DNA of 64,000 nt, from contig JAMYHL010000021.1 in assembly GCA_025531455.1 (NCBI GenBank), positions 434,001-498,000 of the forward strand, in the 5' to 3' direction. Of the stretch, positions 25,040-36,439 are shown in pieces. This stretch comes from Apiotrichum sp. Y4204 (taxonomy: Eukaryota; Basidiomycota; Tremellomycetes; Trichosporonales; Trichosporonaceae). The notes beneath the pieces were generated by a model. The model made no database searches. It worked only from the letters and a program-made list of their open reading frames with translations, and was not told the DNA's origin. Each line of letters opens with the position of its first letter. Positions within the stretch are counted from its first letter, which is position 1. The position numbers and the translations under genes were made by a program.

Positions 25040-26648
25040 CTACTGCCCCTGCTGATATCCACTATTGTATTCGCCACTGGTCGTGGTGTACGCATATGTT
25101 TGAGAGCCGTCGTAGCCCGGGTAGCGATACGAGTCGTCCTGGCCGTCGTCGTCGTGGCCGCCGTGCATCTGCATCTCGATCGGGAGCTGGATACCCATCT
25201 CGAGCTCGTCCATCTGGCCGGCGGCTGCAACGGCGTTGGCAGCGGCCATGGCCTCCTGGACCATCTTGGGGTCCAGCTGGTCATCGCCTGTTGCAGACTG
25301 GTCGACGACGTGGGCTGAATCAGCGGCTGCTGCTGCTGCTGATGCCTCCACAGCGGCGGAAAGTGCTGGGTCGATATTCATATTATTAGACGGTCCAGCG
25401 ATCGGTACCGCGGCGGCTTCGGCGGCGGCCTGGGCGAGGGCATATGTTGACTGCTGAGCGTACGCAGCGTAGTCGTACTCGTCCTTCTTGTCCGCGGCAG
25501 AAGCGAGGGTTGTGTTCTTGCGGCGAGCTTGGCCGTTGGACTTGCGAGGGCGCTTGTTAGGAGGACCGTCGCCGAGGGAAGACATGGATACCTTGACGCT
25601 CGGGTGGCCTTGTGCGAGGGCAGCGGCAGCGGCAGCCTTGTGCTGCGCTGTTGCCATTAACTCATTCTCCTTCTGCTGAGCTGCGATCGCTTCCTCCTGC
25701 TTCATGCCTCGGCCTTGGAATCCACCGCCCTCAAACCGCCAAAGGTGGTTCTGGCGGATACGCCAACCTGCTATACAGCCTTGGTTGAGCTTTTCGTAGT
25801 ACATGTCGGCGCCTTTGCGAGCAAGGTACGTGCGGACACGGTGTGCGGAGCAGCGACCCTCGTCGCCATCCCACTCTTCGGGGTAGTGCTTGCGAATCCA
25901 GTTGACAATGTCGTTGGGTTTCTGGAGGGAAGGTCAGTAGATGTTTTGGCTTCCTTGCCCTTGGCAATAAGCCCAACTCACCAGAGGCCAGTTGTCGTTT
26001 CCATTGGAGAGCAAAGCGCGGCCTACATGTTAGGTCAAGTCACCAGATGGGTGTGCGTGTATGAAGTGGACTGCAAGGTGGAGGTTGTATAACGCACCGA
26101 TGAAGAGATTGACACTGGCATTGGGTGGAGGCTGTGGTGTGAGCATGAATCACACAGAAAGGTGGAGGGCGGCCCGAACATGAGCCGAAGCAGACTGTGT
26201 GTGGCCTTGCCACTCTCATCCGACAACTTACAGGAGGCCAGTTGGGGTTGGGCTGGGCAGCATTCGGTGGCGCGATCGCACGGAGAAGACGTGCTGTCGG
26301 GCTTCCCGGCTCATCCGTTGCGGCATCGTCGAGCGCCGTAACGTCAATACTGTCGTCGGTGGTGAAGGGAAGGGGCGAAAAGTCGGCCGTGTGTGGGTTT
26401 GGTGCTAGTGCAATCGACTCGGTGATGCTGGTCGGCTCGCCGGGCACGCCGGTCAAGCGGGGGTACGGCGAATCGCGGGGCGTGACAATGGCGGGGACAT
26501 CGGCCAGAGTTCCGGCCGCATGCGCTGGGGCGGAGCCGTTTGATGGATGGTGTGGAGGCGGAGGAAGGTCGGCGAGAGCGGGGTCAATCTGCGGCTCGGC
26601 GGGTGAGTCGCCCTTGGGCGTCTCCCGCGTTGAGGTGGGCGCGGACAT
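25040..26648 (-). CDS. Unrecognised conserved-looking protein, possible winged-helix fold
   Basis: Four exons read cleanly from the ATG at 26648. Exon 1 is Pro/Ala-rich and disordered, ending NPNWPP. Two small exons (about 26098-26131 and 25982-26024) encode PPNASVNLFIGRALLSNG and DNWPL. The long last exon starts KPNDIVNWIRKHYPEEW. The structured core (roughly 26130-25730) continues GDEGRCSAHRVRTYLARKG, then WRIRQNHLWRFEGGG. A basic patch (KRPRKSNGQARRK near 25540) could be a nuclear localisation signal. The C-terminal third is Ala-rich, then Gly/Tyr/Asp-rich and disordered. The order helix, DIVNWIRKHYP, then a basic helix SAHRVRTYL loosely resembles forkhead winged-helix domains, which suggests a DNA-binding role. 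That is inference and I do not recognise the family. Confidence 0.75.
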
Positions 26649-27579
26649 CGGTGCTAGACGCGACGACGGAGAGGTGCGCGGCGGATAAGAGATACCTGGC
26701 TAGCCAGGCGGCGAAGATGATGAGGTGGAAGGATGCTGATGGTGGGGAAGATTGATGTGTGGGTGGGATTCAGTCGCAACAACTAAGGACGACTATTAGC
26801 ACAGTGCCGGCCCAAATGGTTGGCGGATGTAGCTGCAGTGCGGCCACAGCGGTACGTTCTCCGGATTAGCAAGGCGAGGCAACGATGCGAGTCCGCTGTG
26901 ATGTTGCGGTTCGGAGCGGAGGGGATAGGTGGTGAGTGAAAAAGGTTGAATGTGGATGGAGACGAGATGGAGGCCGCAGAGGTTGGAATGTCCGTAGACC
27001 TTGCTTGGGTTGTTGCTGCAATTGCTGCAGCCGAAAAGCTCTGTCAGATGTCCGATGAGCGACGCTGGGAACGAACCAAGGAGGAAGGGGGAAGTGCCTT
27101 CCCTCCTTTGGGGACAGCCCAAGTACTATTACCAAGTCCTAATCCACGGATAGTCACTCCTTGTAAATATGCGAGTTATCGATTGTAATACTTTCTAATG
27201 CCCAGTCTGGGAGCAACAGTCTCTTGATGATCGATCCAGATCCAGACACTTTGGTTGCTTCCGCAACCCGCCCTTTGTCCTTATCACTCCCCTGGACCCT
27301 CAAGTTGATCTTGAAAAAATACACGTCGTAACTTTCACCCCTCCTTACGCGGAGGCAAACCGTTTCAGTGCTTGAGCTCTTTTCGTTGACAGCCAGATCC
27401 ACCGCCCAACACCAAGCTGGTCGCTGGGTCGCCGAAAGAGGGACACGCGAGTCGCGCAATGTCCGATGTCGCTTGTTGACATCTCTGCCACCACTTGCAC
27501 TCGCGACTGATATCTCAGGTCGCATTACGACCTCATACCCATTTAACCAACCTCACGCCGCCATCCGGCATCCACATCA
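26649..27579. promoter_or_regulatory. Divergent promoter region
   Basis: A 931-base spacer between the start codons of the - strand gene at 26648 and the + strand gene at 27580. It must contain both promoters. I see no coding frame in it and no regulatory motif I would name with confidence. Confidence 0.45.
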
Positions 27580-29666
27580 ATGTCGCAGGGAACGCAGACC
27601 GCGGATCGACAGCGTAGGTAGCACCTGCTGGAATGAGCTGACCCGGCAGGCCGCCGCATCCAGGGCCGGTTCACCACTAACACCGCGTCCGAGGCGTACC
27701 AGCGCCAACTCCTCGCTCCGTGAGTGTAACGGGCTGCGCGCCAGACGTGTGGATGAGGCTAGGACATTGGAACTGGGTGGATCCCCCTCCAGGCCTGGAT
27801 GCTTGTCTGGAGGCAGGTTTGTCTACCCACGCCGCGTTGAGACGCGTCTCATCAACATTGTCCGCGCACACCTTGATGGAGAAGGCAACAGTGCGAGGAA
27901 GGGTCTTCAGGAATAAACCATTACTATCTGTCCTGCCTCTATTAGAGTGCACTTTTGATCATTACTAACCCCGAAGCGTGAAGAAATGGCGTAAAGGATG
28001 GATCGCCCCGCCGGGGCTTCCCGAGGGCAACCCCTTCAAGGTGTACAAGTGGATCCAGGCAGACGAGGTACGTTTGGCGGCTGCTAGTCACAGATTGCGG
28101 CCAATCTTTAACGTCATGACCGCGCGCTCACACCAGATTGCCTCTACGCCGTTCATGGACGATGACGAGGAGATGGACGAGGACGACATTGACGAGACGG
28201 AGCCGCCGACCGTGAGCGCGACGCCGGCCGCACTCCGTCTGCGGGACACGGCGACGCCGGGCACCGGAATAGGCGGCACACCCGCCGAGACACCGGCTGA
28301 CACACCGGCAGAGACGCCGGCGGAAACACCAGTCGCGGAAGCATCAATCGAGCTCGCAGAGGCCCCCGTGCCTGCGGCCACGGCGGTCACCCTTGAGATC
28401 ACGCAGCCTACAGCCGAGCCTACGCCTGCGCCTGAGGCTGCCGACGAGGCCATGGACGTGGATGAGGCCGCGGACATCAGCAGGACGGAGGAGGCGGATG
28501 TCAGCATGGCCGTGGACGTTGCTGAGGTTGAGCCAGAAATCAAGGTTACCCCGGTTGCTGAGCCTGCGGAGCCCGCAGCCCCAGTGGCAGCCACCCCGGC
28601 TGTTGAGGCCGCCGACGCGTCCGTACCGCCGACAGAGCCTGTCGCTGCGCCGGCTGCCCCGTCCCCGTCCCCGGTACCAACCGCTCCTGTTACTGAGGCG
28701 CCCGCAGTTGAGGTTGCCGCACCTTCTGGCTCCACTGCAGCCCCAGAACCGAACCTTTCAGCTGCAGCATCGCCAGCGCCGCCAGCAGTGACTGTGACCG
28801 AGGCAGCAGCTCCCTCGCCTGCCCCAGCTGCATCCCCTGTTCCCGTCGCCTCCCCCGCTCCTGCTGCTTCTCCCGCTCTGGCTGCCTCTCCCGCCGTTCC
28901 CTCGCCAGCTCCCGCAGCTGCCTCTCCCGCCCAGGCTGCTGCCTCTCCCATTCCGGCAGCCGCCTCTCCCGCCCCGGCAGCCGCTTCCCCTGCCCCGGCC
29001 GCAGCAGATGTGCCCACTCCGGCCGAACCAAGTGAAAGTGCTACACCAGCACTCGCAGCCACTGCCTCACCGGCTCCCGCTCCGGCTGCATCGCCTGCCC
29101 CCGCACCCGCAACCTCGCCCGCTCCTGCTCTCGCAGCATCCCCCGCTGCCAAGGCCGCGTCCCCCGCTCCGCCGGCGGCATCACCCGCCCCGCCGGCAGA
29201 GCCCACTCCGGTCGCCGACGCACCCGTCGATCGCGCCCCTACTGCCTCTCCCGCTCCCCAGGAGGCCAGCAAGCCGGAGGAGATCAAGCCAGAGGAGAGC
29301 AAGCCCGAGGAGAACAAGCCCGAGGAGCCTAAGCTTGAGGAGCCCAAGCCCGAGGAGTCGACTGAGGTTAAGATGGATGAACCCCAGGCCCCGACGGAGT
29401 CGGAGGCGGAGCCCGAGCCCCGACCTGAACAGCCGGACACTGTGGAGGAGCCCAAGGCGGAGGTGACGATGATGGAGGAGCCGAAGCCCGAGGAACCGAA
29501 AGCGGAGGACACTGCTGAGCCCAAGCCGGAGGAGTCCAAGCCTGAAGAGTCCAAGGTGGAGGAGCCAGCGGTTGAAGACCCCAAGCCGGAGGAGCCCAAG
29601 CCGGAGGAGCCGGCAGCCGAAGCTGCTAAGCCCGACGAGCCCATGGCTGAGGATCCCCAGCCGTGA
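27580..29666 (+). CDS. BCL7-like protein with long disordered Ala/Pro and Glu/Pro/Lys tail
   Basis: The ATG at 27580 (MSQGTQTADRQR) leads through a small intron into RIQGRFTTNTASEAYQRQL. A further intron (about 27723-27972) leads into VKKWRKGW, then FKVYKWIQADE, and another (about 28067-28137) into ASTPFMDDDEEMDEDD. The KKWxKxW...VYKW pattern matches the start of the BCL7 family, whose metazoan members are SWI/SNF (BAF) subunits. The fungal assignment is inference from this motif alone. The remaining 450 or so residues are low complexity: acidic, then Ala/Pro/Ser runs (28800-29230), then repeated Pro-Glu-Glu-(Pro/Ser)-Lys units (29270-29650). It is likely nuclear and intrinsically disordered. 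The long intron may hide another small exon. Confidence 0.72.
28800..29650 (+). repeat. Coding low-complexity tracts in the BCL7-like gene
   Basis: Degenerate codons for Ala-Ser-Pro-Ala-Pro repeats (28800-29230) pass into about twenty Pro-Glu-Glu-x-Lys repeats (29270-29650). The repetition also leaves a spurious antisense open frame over 28088-29644. Confidence 0.8.
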
Positions 29667-29907
29667 ACACGACAGATTCTGGTTCCTTCTGTGCAGACGT
29701 AGATTTTCGTATCCCCACTGGATGTATTGTAACGAGTTTAACATTAGCATGCTGCGCTGCAGCTGTGAAAACTTAATTGGCGTGGGGATGAGGGTACTAC
29801 TGGTCGTCTACTGACAGGGTGGGCCGGGGCGCTACGTGACTGCCTGCTCTTCCGGCATCCGAGTACAAGGTTATCCACAAGGGTAATACAACAATACAAA
29901 GCTAGAA
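29667..29907. other. Short convergent spacer
   Basis: A 241-base spacer between the stop of the BCL7-like gene and the stop of ATG4. Nothing beyond the 3' ends is visible. Confidence 0.5.
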
Positions 29908-32900
29908 CTAGTAGTAGGGTGGACGCTCGACGAGGACAGAAGCTGACGAGGGTGTGGATGCCAGATCGTCGATTGTGTCCTCGTCGGGACGATGACGGAG
30001 CAGCTCGCTTTCTCCGTCGCTCGCCAGCTCTTCGGTCCTGTGTGAAGGCAGGGACTCGACGGGAGGCGGTCTCCGCAACGTGGAGCCAGGGATTTCCATC
30101 GCTGCGGTGCCGGACAAGCTCTGCATGCTCGTTTTCGCGCTGAGGCTGGCACCTCGCGAAGGTGGACGCAACACCTGGTCCTCGTTCGGAGCAGGAGTGG
30201 GATCCACTAGGGGTTGACGGCCACTCTTACGCGTGATGGCTCGACCTCCGTGCGGACGAGGTGCGGCGCCCTTGCGGGATGACCTCTTCCCACGTACGGT
30301 TGGAGTAGTCACCATATCGGAATCAGAGTCCATCAAGTCCGCATTCACGCGACCGAGGGGCGCAGCGGGGAGGCTGTCATTCCCTGCAGTCTCCTGTGCT
30401 GAGCGCGGGATCCGCCTCTGCGAAGACGTGGAGGCAACGCTCAACTTCCGCGCCCGGTCGTACGGCTGCTCATTCAGTGGACGCGCCGGCACATCCACAT
30501 CAGAGTCTGACAAGCGGTCGTCCGCATAATCAGCAGGTGTCAGGGATAGATTGGCTGCTGCCGAGTCAAGGGCGTGATCGTGTCGTCCCTCTTTGCAGGA
30601 GGACGAGGGGCGAAAGATTGCCCAAACTCGTCAACATCATCGAGATCGAGGTCAGGATCCTCCATCCTGTCGCTGTCGTAATCGGAAAGCGGTTCGGAAA
30701 CGCTTTCCAGCCCATCTTCATCCTCGCTCCACATGGGAGGCTCATCTTGGACAGCGAATATCTTTTGCGGAAGCTGTACGTCAGCTGAGAACGGAATCGA
30801 TCAACTCACCTTCGCGACGCGTTCGCAGAAATCATCAAACTCGGCTTCGGTCTGACAGAGGAAACCGAGGAGCATGCTAGGATCGAGGCCGCTCAACGGC
30901 AACTTCTTGATCTTGTCGCAATGGAAGCTCCGGAGGTTCGGTTCGCTGTACGCGTTGGCATACCACGCTGTCTGGGGATCAACGGGGAGAGCGCGAGAGC
31001 GGAGGGACGACGACGACGAAGCAGTGGAGTTTCGTGTTGCCATCGGTCGCCCTGGAGAGGAGGAGTGGTGAGACGGGCGGCGTGGGATACCCTTGAGAGT
31101 CGGTGTTGTGGGAGATGCAGGGGCAGAGGTTTTGCGTGGCGGCGTGCCCGTGGACTTGATTCTCAGTGTTTGGGTCAATGTCAATCGTCGACGGGGTTTC
31201 GGACCCAACGGGAGCTCGGTCGGCGACAGCGGTTTGCCTGGCTGTGATCCATCGTTGTCGTGGGTGACAATCTCCGCAGCAGGAAGAGATGAATCACTCG
31301 ACCGCCGAACAGTCGAATGCACTGCGGTCGTATCCTCGTCATCCACCTCTTCGTAGAGGCTCACAGAGTCTCGTCCATACGCAGATGTCGTTGGCTGCTT
31401 CTGAGACACGGCCGCGGCCGGCGGTGGGACGCGAAGCGGCACAGCAGGCCTAGTGAGATGTGGGTCGAGGTAGAAGAGCGAGTTGGCCTGTGATGCAACA
31501 AAGTAGTACGACGACGACGGACGACCTCCGGCGATACCAACAGAGTAGGGGAATGTGAAAAGTGTCTTCACAGACTCGTAGTAGATTGGATTTACCCCAT
31601 CAAGGCCCAATCGAATGCCAATGAGAATGAGAACGGGTTTGCCTCCCCACCCCGGTCGCTGCATGGAACTCGGACGAGATCGTCGCGGACTGTCGTTGCT
31701 GCGGCTCCACGCATCAGACGCGAGGTTGGACGCAGAGTAGACATCCGAGCGATAGATGATTCCGTCAACAGCGTTGACTACACTGAGGCCGCACAGCGGG
31801 AAAGAGTTGACAAGAGTTTTGAGAGCACCTGCGGCGGTGCTGGGGCCGAACCATTCGCCTACTTCCTTGCCCAGCTCTTTGCCGATCAATGCCATGCGAT
31901 GGACACTGAAAGGGCAAAGTGGAGAAGGGTCATCGAGGAACCATGACAGAATGCGCACATAACTCGCGTAGGCCTCTAACTCGGCGAGCTCCAACCGCGA
32001 TTCAGGCGTCATGCTGGGCTTGTTGGAAGGCAAACGCCACCCTGTACAAGTCAGTGCGTGTAATGGGACCAGAAAACTCACCTCTGCCCAAGTGCAAGTG
32101 AATGAGCGCATTCGCAAGGAGGCTCTGGCCCGTGCGCAGCATACATCCCCATCCGGCATCACTGGTCAAGCCCCGTTCCTCACCCTTGACCCAGCTCCAA
32201 GGACCGTTTGAGAGCTTAGATGGCTGCTGGCCCGTACCACCGGCACCAATACTGGATTGGCCCGGTTGAGGTAGTTGTGATTCCGGCTGCCCCACGAAAG
32301 CACTAAAGTAGGATTCTGGTGTTGGAAGTAGTTGTCCCGGGGGCAATGGAACGATCGGCGCGTACTGCGATCGGTACGTGCACCATACACGGGAGCGGAA
32401 GTCGTCGTAAACTGGTCGTCAGCATTCGAACACAGTGGGGATGGAAAAGAAAGCGAACGCACATTGCTCAGGCCACTTCAAATTCTCCTTTTGCTTGTCC
32501 TTCCTGTTTCGTGACATGTCTGAAGGGGGTGTGGATGGTTCGGCTGGTCCGGCCAGTCCGAAAAAGTTCCCGAACCCACTTCGAGTGGGGGGTGATGAGG
32601 CGTACGAAGTGCCGCTGGCCTCCTTGAATCGTTGCACTCGTGATGGTGACATTGCAGCCGCGGCCGGCGAATCATGGACAGATGGAGAGTCGTCCACGCC
32701 AGGCTGATACCCTGGGTGGGGAACACCCATCACCCACATAGTGTCCTGGCAATGATCCGGCTGGGCGTCCGAGTCGAGAAGATAGCGCATCCCACCCACA
32801 GCCTTATTACGGGCGGCAGAAAGAATACTGGCGGCAACGCCTGTGGGCTTGCGCAGGGGGGAGGGTGGCAACGGTGGAGGATCCGCCAATGAGGAAGGTG

Positions 32901-34071
32901 ACTGGTCTGAAGCGTTTGCGGGGAGTAAGTTGGAGAACCACGAGGTCATGCGTCCCGGTATTGTCGCGTCTTGTTTCTGCTGGCTGGTGTGTGAGAATGT
33001 CTGTTGTTGTGAATGTGATGGGTACGGTGTTGAATGTTGGCTAATGAGAGATGCTGATGACGATGTGTTGTGGTGCCGTGCGGGCACTGTTGGACTGAGA
33101 TGCGAGTTGCTACCCCCGCGCGGGCGCACATCTTGCCGCTCTGGAACTGCGCCGGGCGCAGCCGGAGCCATGACGTCGGTGTTTGTTGTTGCCTGAGATG
33201 TTGTCCGACGGAGTGCAAAGCTGCTTGGTGGGTGCCAGGAAAAGGGTTGCGACGATTCTGGCGTTGTCCTCGGCGGGCTGCTCGCAGAGGAGCTGCTCAC
33301 GCGCGAGAGACTCCAATGCTTGTTTCTTGAGTCGCTCGACGTTGTTGATGAAATGGAGTTTTGGCGCACAGTGGAGGCCCCAGGCAATGCGAGCGCCGCG
33401 CCGTTGGAGCTCTCCTCATAGTGGTGATGGTGCTGATGCTGATGTTGCTGCTGTTGCTGATTGCCGTGTCCATTTCGTGTGAATAAGCGCGATGTCTTCT
33501 TGGCTAACGCGCGCGACTTGGAGATCCGTTTGTCCTTGTCACCGCGTCCTGCCGATGCTGCAGAGAGACCTGCTGCACTAGGAGCAGGAGTCGACCCCTC
33601 ACCCGTGTCCGAATCGGCAAGCGACAGTGTATCAACACTGCGTGACAAAGTGCTGGCCTCCCTTCCAACTGAGACGGTGGCGTTCACGTGACCGTTTGTG
33701 CTTGTCCCTTCCACGAGCCATGCATCATCGTCGTCTTCAATCGGTGAAGTTGTTTTCGGAGGTGTGGAGGACGAGGAGGGGGTGCCTTTATTGCCCCTCT
33801 TGCGAAGCAGCGAGAACTTTTGCTGTGACCGCTTCGAGGCCGAGGGCGACTGGAGATGGGGAGGAACGGGCGACGAGAACTGAGCATTGGGCTGCGACGC
33901 ACCCGGCGGCAATCGTGGCAAGTGACGCACATCTGGACTGTCAAACGAGGACGAGTCTGGGTCCGGCGGAGTGGAGAGCTGTTGCTCGTCTTCCGGCAGA
34001 TCGTCCTGCGGCGTGGGCACACGCTGCGGGGTCGTAGGGAATCGCTCCTGGCTGCCTGGCCGACCGCTCAT
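29908..34071 (-). CDS. ATG4: Cysteine protease ATG4 (autophagy)
   Basis: Atg4 trims the C-terminus of Atg8 and later releases Atg8 from phosphatidylethanolamine. The ATG at 34071 opens a disordered region of roughly 540 residues containing a Gln/His tract (33415-33480). The peptidase core follows: [16 protein letters not shown] after an intron (32402-32450); [21 protein letters not shown] with the catalytic Cys near 32143; then, across a second intron, [13 protein letters not shown]. The core continues with [24 protein letters not shown] and [14 protein letters not shown], which holds the catalytic Asp and His near 31465. Late conserved blocks are [23 protein letters not shown] and FDDFCERV. 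An acidic C-terminal extension ([20 protein letters not shown] onward) adds about 250 residues. The total is about 1,300 residues, far beyond the 400-500 of animal and ascomycete enzymes, although long Atg4 proteins are known in Cryptococcus. The intron near 30558-30604 has a weak donor. Confidence 0.93.
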
Positions 34072-34827
34072 CGCGCTACGGATCAGTTGAGACCTCTACG
34101 CTCAAGGACGGGATGCAGTGCAGCTGCCGGTAGCCTGCATCCATGTGCCCTGGGTCTCTGTACACACTTGGAACGGCGGCGCCTGCGTAGACGTGGTAAC
34201 TGCCGGCGTGACGCGTTTGTTGAAAGCGCGGACGCGTCAACCCTGGTCTTGACGCCCTTGCTGCGTCGGCGACGGGAGGGTTTAATGTTGGTGGGTCACC
34301 GCACCGTGGCGGCCGTGGGTCCTGCGACAGCGAAGTAGCTGAATCCAAGGGAGAAGCTGTGTTGGAGGGGTATGGGCAAGAGGTAGATGGCTGTGGATGC
34401 AAAGGGTCGTGAGATGGTGAGAGACTGCTTTGAGATGGCAAGGGATGGGTGGGAGCCGGTGTGCGTGTGTGTGCATGCGTGCGTGCGAGCGCGGGCCCTC
34501 GGCACGCGGATGCTCAGAATGGTGGCGACAACAATGACAAGTCCACCCTGGCCAAAGCTGGGGCCCTCGGGCCCTCGGGCCCTCCTCCCCCTGCGTCGCA
34601 TGCCTATAGGAAACCCAATTGCTCATTGTGAGTGTGACGTGCCTAAAGGGGACCACAGGCGGTGCCGGCCGTGAGACGACCAAAAATAGGCCTACAGGTT
34701 CAGCGTCCCACGTCATTGACGTCAGGATGGCCCCCTTGTTTGTGTTCACAGCCATCAGCGATGCCAAATGTAACATTCCTGGGTCGATGTGTTCGATGCG
34801 TTCTACCATCTCACGATCTCACATACC
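34072..34827. promoter_or_regulatory. Divergent promoter region ATG4 / glycoside hydrolase, with CRE site
   Basis: A 756-base spacer between divergent starts. It contains a perfect TGACGTCA at 34717-34724, about 100 bases before the hydrolase ATG. This is the consensus cAMP-response element bound by ATF/CREB-type bZIP factors. Three copies of CTCGGGCC lie near 34564-34585. The regulatory meaning is inference. Confidence 0.45.
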
Positions 34828-36117
34828 ATGACAGGAAAGGTGTGCCTCTCGCTCGCTGATCGACTCAAAGTCTATGTACTAACTTGCTCCCAGGCGGGCA
34901 TCTCGTGGCCGGTCCAGGAGGAATCCTCCGACCCAGTCGCAAAGTTCTTCGAACCTGGATCGGTATGTTTTGTCCTATCGCCGGATGGGAAGCAGAAAGA
35001 GGCGCTCGGGCGTGAATAACCACTGGAACTTGACTCAATTGGCTCTCTATGACGGCCCTTTTCACCTTCTTCGTCCTCAGTGACATACTGACTGTCGCAA
35101 GAAACTTGGCTGGCACTACAATTGGAACAAGAACTGGGATGTGCTGCTCCCACGGACGACCCCCGGTCTGCAAATCAATGCTGAGTTTGTTCCTATGATG
35201 TAAGTTGATGGTTCATAGGCAGTAGCAAAGACTGAAGCACAACCACGCTGAATGCCCATCGAAGCTAATGACAGCTTCGCTCCGTCTTACCTCGCCAACG
35301 AGTATAAACTGCAGGACGGCTGGCAGATGCTACTGGGATACAATGAGCCTGGTAGGTGTCGAGAATGTCTTTCAGCGCCTGCTTCAAGCATCTTCCTGCA
35401 GATACTGACCATCACAGATCACGTTGACCCGGCTGTTGCCGTTTGTACCACACCTGCGGAAGCAGCTTGCGCGTGCGTCGCGAGACATTGGCCGCGTTAA
35501 CAGCAGATGGGTTGAGGTTGCCAAACTGCGCTCTCCTGGGACAAAGCTGGTATCACCGGCTGTTGCAGCAAACCTTGGCTGGTTGAAAGTACGTGATCAG
35601 CATCTGAGCGTTCCTTACCCCACAGGAATGGTTTTCCATGCTTCCACCCGAAGCCAAGCCAGACTATCTTGCGGTCCATGTGTACACCACAACCTTTGAA
35701 GTCTTCCGCGCGAAAGTGGAGGAGTATCACAATGCGTTCGGACTCCCGATTATTGTGACCGAGTTTGCCATGACCGTGAGTCAGATGAAGAAGAACATCG
35801 GGTATCTGACCGCGGCAGTCGTTCGACCCCTCTGTGCCGCAGCCAACATCTATGCAGCAGGTCCACGACTTCATGGGGCAGGCCACCAAATGGCTAGACG
35901 AGACGGACTGGATCGTGTAAGTCCGAGAACTGCATCCTCGCTCACACCTAGCCGTTATGCATGGTTTGGCGCCGTGCGGAATCCTTACAACCTCCACGGC
36001 GTGCATGAGTTTAACCGTTTGATGGACAACGAAGGGAACATCACAGCGCTGTGCGTTTGCCGTCCTTACTCTGCTGACTGTAGGGGACACCAGTACATGG
36101 CCGGGGGTCACGACTAA
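34828..36117 (+). CDS. GH128/Asl1-type glycoside hydrolase (probable beta-1,3-glucanase), frame break near 35450
   Basis: The protein has the catalytic-core pattern of the Asl1-like family (GH128): KLGWHYNWNKNWD, AEFVPMI, LLGYNEPDHVDP, YLAVHVYTTTFEVFRAKVEEY, LPIIVTEFAMT and YAWFGAVRNPYNLHGVHEF. The Glu of NEPD and the Glu of VTEFA fit the acid/base and nucleophile pair. It starts MTGK at 34828 and joins AGISWPVQ at 34894. No signal peptide is visible. At least seven short GT-AG introns are needed, and all but one region join cleanly. The exception lies between 35441 and 35462: after HVDPAVAV the frame must advance by one base to reach QLARASRDIGRV. A 22- or 28-base intron there would be unusually small, so a one-base insertion, sequencing error or decayed allele is possible. 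Family members act on cell-wall beta-1,3-glucan. A perfect CRE lies upstream. Confidence 0.8.
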
Positions 36118-36439
36118 ACGATAAACGAGCGTTGACGAGTGAAGAGGCCAAGAACGGCATGTCATGCAGCTTGCAGCACGTCAATTGTACAGGAGCTCAG
36201 GAGTGCAAGGGCTGGGGCCGGGATCCTCATAGCGACTGACAGCTGATCCGGTGACTGTAGTCGAGTCAAGAGGATCGGCGGATTGGCACCTTCCCTCATC
36301 GGTCACGCCCACACACATCTGTCCGCCTTGTCAAGTATTTCCTCTCCCTTCTTCTCACCTCATCTATTCTCACGCTCGCATTACTCTCTCATAACTCACA
36401 ATTCCTTGACATCACGACGACATACAGATACATCTCTCA
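36118..36439. other. Intergenic region, hydrolase to first Myb-like gene
   Basis: A 322-base spacer. A C/T-rich leader-like stretch (about 36330-36430) precedes the next start codon. No gene is seen in it. Confidence 0.5.

Noticed and set aside
28088..29644. 518-codon antisense open frame rich in Gly/Ser/Ala
   Set aside because: It is the mirror image of the low-complexity codons of the BCL7-like gene; composition and position show it is a shadow.
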